Source: an uncultured Cocleimonas sp. (GTDB lineage Bacteria; Pseudomonadota; Gammaproteobacteria; Thiotrichales; Thiotrichaceae). Taken from it: 11,465 nt of DNA. A program made the position numbers and the translations under genes. Location of the stretch: assembly GCA_937974135.1 (NCBI GenBank), contig CALJIH010000076.1, forward strand, positions 1 to 11,465, given 5' to 3'. Below the pieces are notes generated by a model, which ran no database searches, was not told the DNA's origin, and was given only the letters and a program-made list of their open reading frames with translations. Below, piece by piece: positions 7,014-11,465 of this stretch. How positions within the stretch are numbered: position 1 is the first letter of the stretch; every line of letters starts with the position of its first letter.

Positions 7014-8015
7014 TTAAACTCTCTCTATGATTTTTTCACCGAACAGACCTTGAGGCCTGAACATAAGGAAGGCCAAAGCCAATACGTAAGCGAACCAGTT
7101 TTCGGTCGCTCCACCAAGCAAGCCGCCAACTGAGTATTCAAATAATTTCTCACCTACACCAATTATTAAGCCCCCTATAATTGCACCTGGGATAGAAGTA
7201 AATCCGCCAAGAATCAATACAGGTAAAGCTTTTAATGCTATTAACGATAATGAGAATTGCACGCCAGATTTTGAACCCCACATAATTCCTGCAACTAATG
7301 CTACGAAACCGGAAAGGGACCAAACTATGATCCAGATAGTTCGCAGAGAAATCCCGACTGTAAGTGCGGCTTGATGATCATCAGCCACAGCTCTTAATGC
7401 TCGTCCTGTTTTTGTGTATTGTGAAAATAATGTAAGTGCCACAACAAGCAGTATTGCAATGCCTGCAGCCCATACATCTAATACGTCAATATACATACCA
7501 TAATATTCTGTACCGCTTGCAGCCCAACCTTTGGTGAAATCTTCTAACCATAGAGAGCCTCCAGAGGGTAATCCAACATCCATTGTTTTAATGTCCGCAC
7601 CCCACATTAAATCGCCAAAGCCTTCCATAAAGTAAGCTAAGCCTATGGTTGTCATAAATAGAATAATTGGGGCTTGGTTTACCATGTGTTTGAGGACAAT
7701 TTTTTCTAAAAGCCACGCAAAAAGAATCATCACTAACATCGTCAGGATTATGGCTAAAATTGTATTAAACCCATCTCCCCAATGATGTATTTTGGTGCCA
7801 AAAATAGTGTTGATAAGATGTGCAAATGGTACTTGACCTGTTTGAAACCCAACCAGCGTAAGCGCAGCAAATAATGCCGTCACACCTTGTGCATAGTTGA
7901 ATATTCCAGAAGCTTTAAAGATTAAAACAAACCCTAGAGCGACAAGGGAATACATTATTCCAGCCATTAAGCCATTCACTATTACCTCAAGTGCATTTAA
8001 AAATAATGGGCTCAT
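7014..8015 (-). CDS. livH: LivH-type ABC transporter permease
   Basis: A 333-residue membrane permease, partner of LivM. It shows the LivH opening VNGLMAGIMYSLVALGFVLI (13-32) followed by FKASGIFNYAQG (33-44). The coupling motif is TGRALRAVADDHQAALTVGI (203-222), the late motif is LILGGFTSIPGAIIGG (267-282), and the end is FRPQGLFGE (319-327). About eight hydrophobic segments are visible. It is somewhat longer than the 290-310 residues usual for LivH; an insertion around residues 60-80 and another at 150-180 account for the extra length and may form periplasmic loops. The ATG at 8015 has AGGAG six bases upstream, inside the preceding small ORF, and overlaps that ORF's stop as ATGA. Confidence 0.93.
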   Translation of the reverse strand: MSPLFLNALEVIVNGLMAGIMYSLVALGFVLIFKASGIFNYAQGVTALFAALTLVGFQTGQVPFAHLINTIFGTKIHHWGDGFNTILAIILTMLVMILFAWLLEKIVLKHMVNQAPIILFMTTIGLAYFMEGFGDLMWGADIKTMDVGLPSGGSLWLEDFTKGWAASGTEYYGMYIDVLDVWAAGIAILLVVALTLFSQYTKTGRALRAVADDHQAALTVGISLRTIWIIVWSLSGFVALVAGIMWGSKSGVQFSLSLIALKALPVLILGGFTSIPGAIIGGLIIGVGEKLFEYSVGGLLGGATENWFAYVLALAFLMFRPQGLFGEKIIERV

Positions 8016-8092
8016 AATTGGCTCCTCATTGTTGCTGCTTTATCCATTGTTTGTGTATCCGTATAGGACAAATCAAAGAAATCTTTAGTCAT
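8012..8092 (-). CDS. Small ORF, 26 residues, coupled between livG and livH (hypothetical)
   Basis: A 26-codon ORF exactly fills the gap between livG and livH. It starts with ATG at 8092, inside the last codons of livG, and ends with TGA at 8012-8014, overlapping the livH start as ATGA. A strong Shine-Dalgarno, AGGAG (8099-8103), lies six bases upstream, inside livG. The peptide begins MTKDFFDLSYTDTQTM and ends in a mixed-charge stretch, DKAATMRSQL. It has no signal peptide and no membrane segment. I do not recognise a family. The overlaps at both ends and the ribosome site argue that it is translated and couples livG to livH translation, but a leader-only role with a peptide of no function is also possible. 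It is too short for ordinary gene callers. Confidence 0.55.
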   Translation of the reverse strand: MTKDFFDLSYTDTQTMDKAATMRSQL

Positions 8093-8876
8093 GACTTACT
8101 CCTAAATATGCATTAATTACGTCTTGGTCATTGCGCACAACATCTGGTGTTCCATCAGCGAGTTTGCATCCATAATCAAGAACTACGATTCGGTCAGATA
8201 AATCCATTACTACTCCGATATCGTGTTCGATTAGAGTAATTGTCGTTCCAAATTCATCGTTGACATCAAGAATAAAGCGACTCATGTCTTCTTTTTCTTC
8301 TTGATTCATGCCTGCCATTGGCTCATCTAACAATAATAGTTTAGGCTCAGCAGCGAGTGCTCTGCCTAACTCAACCCTTTTTTGCATACCATAAGGTAGA
8401 CGACCAACAGGTGTTTTGCGGATAGCTTGAATACCTAAGAAATCTATAATGTGTTCAACGCGTTCTCGATGTTCTAACTCTTCTTTAGCGGCAGGACCTG
8501 CCCATATCGATTGCCAAAACAAGTTTGTTTTCATATGAGTGATGCGCCCGGTCATTAAATTATCGAGCGTTGACATTCCTTTAAAAAGAGCAATATTTTG
8601 GAATGTTCTGGCGACTCCTTGCCTAGCAACTTGATAAGGTTTCATCGCTACACGTTTCTTACCCCGAAACCAAACCTCACCTTGTTGCGGATGATAGAAG
8701 CCATTAATAACATTTAGCATTGAGCTTTTACCAGCTCCATTAGGGCCAATAATTGCTCTTACTTCACCTTCTTTGATGTCAAAGCTTATATCTGTTAAAG
8801 CTTTTACTCCGCCGAATGATAAAGAGATATTTTTTACCTCTAGGATAGTATCTCCAATTCTATTTTCGCCACTCAT
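8085..8876 (-). CDS. livG: LivG-type ABC transporter ATPase
   Basis: A 263-residue cytoplasmic ATPase of the HAAT importer. Walker A is GPNGAGKS (44-51), and the Q-loop lies in VARTFQNIALF. The LivG-type signature is LPYGMQKRVELGRAL (160-174), which replaces the canonical LSGGQ. Walker B is LLLLDEP (180-186), followed by MAGM, and His218 in IEHD is the switch histidine. Length and motif order are normal for LivG. Its ATG overlaps the stop of the synthetase gene by one base (TAATG), so translation is coupled. Having the acyl-CoA synthetase directly fused into this transcription unit is the clearest hint that import and CoA activation of the ligand go together. Confidence 0.94.
   Translation of the reverse strand: MSGENRIGDTILEVKNISLSFGGVKALTDISFDIKEGEVRAIIGPNGAGKSSMLNVINGFYHPQQGEVWFRGKKRVAMKPYQVARQGVARTFQNIALFKGMSTLDNLMTGRITHMKTNLFWQSIWAGPAAKEELEHRERVEHIIDFLGIQAIRKTPVGRLPYGMQKRVELGRALAAEPKLLLLDEPMAGMNQEEKEDMSRFILDVNDEFGTTITLIEHDIGVVMDLSDRIVVLDYGCKLADGTPDVVRNDQDVINAYLGVSHD
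8099..8103 (-). promoter_or_regulatory. Shine-Dalgarno of the 26-residue ORF, inside livG
   Basis: AGGAG on the minus strand with a six-base spacer (TAAGTC) to the ATG at 8092. It has no purpose for livG, which ends at 8085, and is too far (about 84 bases) to serve livH, which has its own AGGAG; it therefore supports translation of the small ORF. Confidence 0.6.
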
Positions 8877-10834
8877 TAGTTAGTACTCCCTGAACTTACG
8901 ACCGGCTTAAAGGTTTTAGCCTCAACGATATTGAGCGTAGCTTCAATTGAGCCTTTACGTCCATCTTCAAATGCCACTTCTGTATTGATATAACAATCTT
9001 TCGCACCATTATATAAAGCGTCTATTAAGACATTATATTTTTCAGCAACAATACGTCTTCGCACTTTACCTGTACGTGTAAGTTCACCATCATCTGGGTC
9101 GAGTTCTTTATGTAGTATTAGGAAACGATGTATTTGTGAGTTGGACATCAGACTATCTGTAGATAAGTCCTTATTCGTTTGCTCAATGCTCTCTAGCATC
9201 ATTTGATAAACCAATTCATGACCCGCTAGTTCTTGATAGCTGGCATAGGGTAGATTATTTCTTTCTGCCCAATTTCCTACCGCTTCTAAGTCAATATTGA
9301 TAAAGGCCGTACAATGATCTTTGCCATCGCCAAGAGCAACGACTTCTTTGATATGAGGGAAAAATTTGAGTTTATTCTCAATATATTTAGGGGCAAACAT
9401 GCTGCCGTCGCTAAATTTACCTACATCCTTTGCACGGTCAATTATTTTAAGATGACCATTATCAGCAAAGTATCCTGCATCTCCAGTGAGAACCCACCCT
9501 TCTTCATTTTTCGTCTCTTTAGTCGATTCTTCATTCTTATAATAGCTATGAAAAACGCCAGGTCCGCGATAGATAACTTCTCCGTCATCATTTACTTTAA
9601 CTTCAACGTCAGGTGCAGGTATACCTACTGTATCCGCGTATATTTCACCATCTGGTTGCATTGTGATAAAAACAGCTGCTTCAGTTTGACCATAAAGCTG
9701 CTTAATATTTATTCCAAGTGAGCGGAAAAAATCAAACAATTCAGGCCCAATAGCTTCACCTGCTGTGTAAGCTAGACGTATCCGACTGAAGCCCATAGTA
9801 TTCTTAAGAGGTGCATATACCAGAATATTACCTAACCAATATAAAAATCGTTCCTTTGCTGTAACTTGCTTGCCATCTAGCATGGCTACACCAGTTGATT
9901 TGGCAACACCCATAAAATAATGAAACATTTTTTGTTTTAACTTACTAGCATCCATCATTCTGATGGTTACTGAGGTTAAAATATTTTCAAAAATAGCTGG
10001 TGGTGCGAAATAGTAAGTCGGTCCAATTTCTCTTAAATCTGTCGAGACTGTATCAGCACTTTCGGGACAATTTACACAGAATCCCGTAACGTAGGCTTGT
10101 GCGTAGGAGAAAATATGATCTCCTACCCATGCCATAGGCAAATAAGACACAATTTCATCGTTTTCGGTTAACTGATCAAAGTTAACACTATTGATTGCAG
10201 TAATGATGATGTTGTCATTCGTCATTACCACGCCTTTAGGTTTTCCAGTTGTACCTGATGTATAAAGGAAGATACCTATATCAGCACCTGATCCTTTATT
10301 AATTTCTTGATCTAAATAACCTGGCTTCTTTTTTGCAAAATTTCTGCCTAATTCCTGTAAGTCTTCGAAGTCATGCAAATTTGCTTTGTCATAGTCTCTT
10401 AAGCCACGAGGATCATCATAGATGATTTGTTCCATGGCAGGGCATCTATCAAAAATCTCAAGCATTTTATCAACTTGCTCCTGATCCTCTACAAGTGTGA
10501 AACGTACTTCAGAATGATCCAAAACATATTGCATTTCATCTGCTACTGAATCTTGATAAACAGGGACAGGAATTCCACCTAAGCACTGCGCTGCACACAT
10601 TCCCCAATAGAGGCGAGGGCGGTTATTACCTACTATAGCGAGTTTGTCACCACGCTTAAAACCAAGCGAAGCCAAACCATTGGCTAATGCAATTATTTCA
10701 TCTGCAGCTTGCGACCATGTCCATGATTGCCAGATACCCAAATCTTTTTCACGAATAGCATCTTTGTTGGGACGCTTTTTTGCATGATCCAACAACAACT
10801 TTGGGAAGGTGTCTAATTTATTAGATTCACTCAT
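8876..10834 (-). CDS. Long-chain-type acyl-CoA synthetase (AMP-forming)
   Basis: A 652-residue ANL-superfamily ligase that would activate a carboxylic acid with ATP and CoA in the cytoplasm. All core motifs are intact: A3 YTSGTTGKPKG (191-201), A5 YGQTEA (381-386), A7 TGDAG (450-454), A8 IIDRAKD (464-470), and A10 LTRTGKVRR with the adenylation Lys590. The length, the FSDGSMFAPKYIENKL segment (474-489) and the about 50-residue tail after A10 place it with the long-chain FadD15/FAA-type ligases rather than short-chain Acs. The ATG at 10834 is the only suitable start; the AAAGGAG upstream is 13 bases away, rather far. It is the first gene after the operator-promoter region and overlaps livG by one base. 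Acyl specificity cannot be read; medium/long-chain, branched or aryl acids are all possible. Confidence 0.93.
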   Translation of the reverse strand: MSESNKLDTFPKLLLDHAKKRPNKDAIREKDLGIWQSWTWSQAADEIIALANGLASLGFKRGDKLAIVGNNRPRLYWGMCAAQCLGGIPVPVYQDSVADEMQYVLDHSEVRFTLVEDQEQVDKMLEIFDRCPAMEQIIYDDPRGLRDYDKANLHDFEDLQELGRNFAKKKPGYLDQEINKGSGADIGIFLYTSGTTGKPKGVVMTNDNIIITAINSVNFDQLTENDEIVSYLPMAWVGDHIFSYAQAYVTGFCVNCPESADTVSTDLREIGPTYYFAPPAIFENILTSVTIRMMDASKLKQKMFHYFMGVAKSTGVAMLDGKQVTAKERFLYWLGNILVYAPLKNTMGFSRIRLAYTAGEAIGPELFDFFRSLGINIKQLYGQTEAAVFITMQPDGEIYADTVGIPAPDVEVKVNDDGEVIYRGPGVFHSYYKNEESTKETKNEEGWVLTGDAGYFADNGHLKIIDRAKDVGKFSDGSMFAPKYIENKLKFFPHIKEVVALGDGKDHCTAFINIDLEAVGNWAERNNLPYASYQELAGHELVYQMMLESIEQTNKDLSTDSLMSNSQIHRFLILHKELDPDDGELTRTGKVRRRIVAEKYNVLIDALYNGAKDCYINTEVAFEDGRKGSIEATLNIVEAKTFKPVVSSGSTN

Positions 10835-10868
10835 TTGTATTTTCTCTCTCCTTTGGGGGTAATGACAT
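10827..10868 (-). CDS. Possible leader ORF (13 codons) overlapping the synthetase start
   Basis: In the untranslated leader, ATG at 10868 is preceded by AGAAGGAG (10877-10884) at an eight-base spacing, better than the 13-base spacing of the synthetase's own site. It reads MSLPPKERENTNE and stops at TGA (10827-10829), eight bases past the synthetase ATG in another frame. Tandem prolines (CCC CCA) lie early in it. It could couple translation or form a leader peptide; it may also be chance. Confidence 0.3.
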   Translation of the reverse strand: MSLPPKERENTNE

Positions 10869-10914
10869 TCCCAGAGCTCCTTCTAAATCACCTTATGATG
10901 ATTTGTTTGCTTGT

Positions 10915-10943
10915 ATTATAGTTTACGTTTACGTAAACGTAAT
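10915..10943 (-). promoter_or_regulatory. Promoter of the synthetase-liv operon
   Basis: A consensus -10 box, TATAAT (10915-10920, minus strand), is followed by an expected start near 10908 and a leader of about 75 bases. At 17 bases upstream the -35 position reads ATTACG (10938-10943), a poor match to TTGACA. A perfect -10 with a poor -35 buried in a palindromic operator suggests a promoter under tight control by a bound regulator. No other convincing promoter was found in the row. Confidence 0.6.
10923..10942. promoter_or_regulatory. 20-bp perfect palindrome, LiuR-like operator
   Basis: TTACGTTTACGTAAACGTAA is identical to its reverse complement and ends two bases upstream of the TATAAT box, covering the -35 and spacer. 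The TTTACGTAAACG core resembles, from memory, the operator reported for LiuR, a MerR-family regulator of branched-chain amino acid and acyl-CoA catabolism in gammaproteobacteria. The palindrome and its placement are seen directly; the regulator's identity is inferred, and no regulator gene is in the window. Confidence 0.65.
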
Positions 10944-11005
10944 GTCCAGTGGTTGAGTTTAAATTTAACAATAATTTTTAATTAACAAGTTTAGGGATAT
11001 TAATA

Positions 11006-11465
11006 CTAATATTCATAAAACCCTTTTCCGGTCTTTCTTCCCAAATAACCTGCGTCTACCATTCTAGTTAACAATGGGCATGGTCGATATTTAGGATCAC
11101 CGAGACCATCATGCAGAACTTTCATGATAGAAAGACATGTATCTAAACCAATTAAATCTGCTAATGCTAGTGGTCCCATAGGATGGGCCATACCAAGTTT
11201 CATGATTTCATCTACAGCCTCAGCTTTAGCAACACCTTCGTGAACAGTAAATATTGCCTCGTTAATCATCGGCATAAGTATTCTATTAGATATAAATCCT
11301 GGACTATCGTTGCATTCAACGGGAATTTTACCAATTTGCTTCGAAAGTTCTTCTATTGCTAAATAAGTCTGATCATCAGTCTGTAATGCTCTAATGATTT
11401 CGACAAGCTTCATTATTGGGACAGGATTCATAAAATGCATCCCTATAACTTTTTCTGGTCTTTTG
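11006..11465 (-). CDS. 3-hydroxyacyl-CoA (3-hydroxybutyryl-CoA type) dehydrogenase, C-terminal part
   Basis: The reading frame runs off the right edge; about 152 C-terminal residues are visible, ending in TAG at 11006-11008. An internal Met at 11440 is not the start, because the frame continues upstream as KRPEKVIG in the conserved family context. Visible landmarks are GMHFMNPVPIMKLVEII, which holds the His of the catalytic His-Glu pair, NDSPGFISNR, HPMGPLALADLIGLD, and the terminal GYLGRKTGKGFYEY. The NAD-binding Rossmann half lies outside the window. The enzyme oxidises (S)-3-hydroxyacyl-CoA to 3-ketoacyl-CoA with NAD+. It is a stand-alone short form of the Hbd/PaaH type, not a fused FadB-like enzyme. 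It lies upstream of the operator, on the same strand, with no clear terminator between. Confidence 0.93.
   Translation of the reverse strand, partial: KRPEKVIGMHFMNPVPIMKLVEIIRALQTDDQTYLAIEELSKQIGKIPVECNDSPGFISNRILMPMINEAIFTVHEGVAKAEAVDEIMKLGMAHPMGPLALADLIGLDTCLSIMKVLHDGLGDPKYRPCPLLTRMVDAGYLGRKTGKGFYEY

Noticed and set aside
9314..9721. 135-codon plus-strand ORF antisense to the acyl-CoA synthetase
   Set aside because: It lies opposite the conserved core of a clear gene; the Phe/Ile/Tyr/Ser-rich translation is typical of an antisense shadow.
11438..11440. Met at 11440 as the start of the dehydrogenase
   Set aside because: The open frame continues to the window edge with conserved family residues (KRPEKVIG); the Met lies within the conserved GMHFMNP motif.

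Overview
The window is AT-rich bacterial DNA. Protein families, Shine-Dalgarno sites and operon style point to a proteobacterium, most likely a marine or environmental gammaproteobacterium. That placement is an inference from family resemblance and from a LiuR-like operator. No rRNA, tRNA, CRISPR array or intact transposon is visible. No gene-free stretch exceeds about 180 bases.

Layout. The left edge holds the 3' end of a plus-strand gene (to 176), probably a metallo-beta-lactamase-fold hydrolase. It converges on a long minus-strand gene row, and a roughly 90-base inverted repeat (240-329) sits between them. Everything else reads on the minus strand. In transcription order from the right edge it is: the 3' part of a 3-hydroxyacyl-CoA dehydrogenase gene; an intergenic region with a 20-base perfect palindrome abutting a TATAAT -10 box; a large acyl-CoA synthetase (AMP-forming); livG; a 26-codon small ORF not called by simple length cut-offs; livH; livM; a secreted substrate-binding protein; two RNA hairpins; livF; a PaaI-type hotdog thioesterase; a PaaK-like AMP-binding protein; a CaiB/BaiF-type CoA-transferase; and a DUF1330 protein.

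How the genes fit together. The five liv-type genes make a complete ABC importer of the branched-chain/hydrophobic amino acid transporter (HAAT) family. Here they are interleaved with acyl-CoA enzymes: two adenylate-forming enzymes, a class III CoA-transferase/racemase, a thioesterase and, upstream, a beta-hydroxyacyl-CoA dehydrogenase. The simplest reading is uptake of an organic acid (fatty, branched-chain or aromatic) followed by CoA activation and beta-oxidation-like processing. The true substrate cannot be read from sequence. The palindrome over the promoter resembles operators of LiuR, a MerR-family regulator of branched-chain amino acid and fatty acid catabolism, so the operon is probably co-regulated with acyl-CoA breakdown.

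Most worth a second look: the coupled small ORF between livG and livH; the PaaK-like protein with altered A3 and A10 motifs; the LiuR-like promoter; the inverted repeat at 240-329; and the leader uORF in front of the synthetase.
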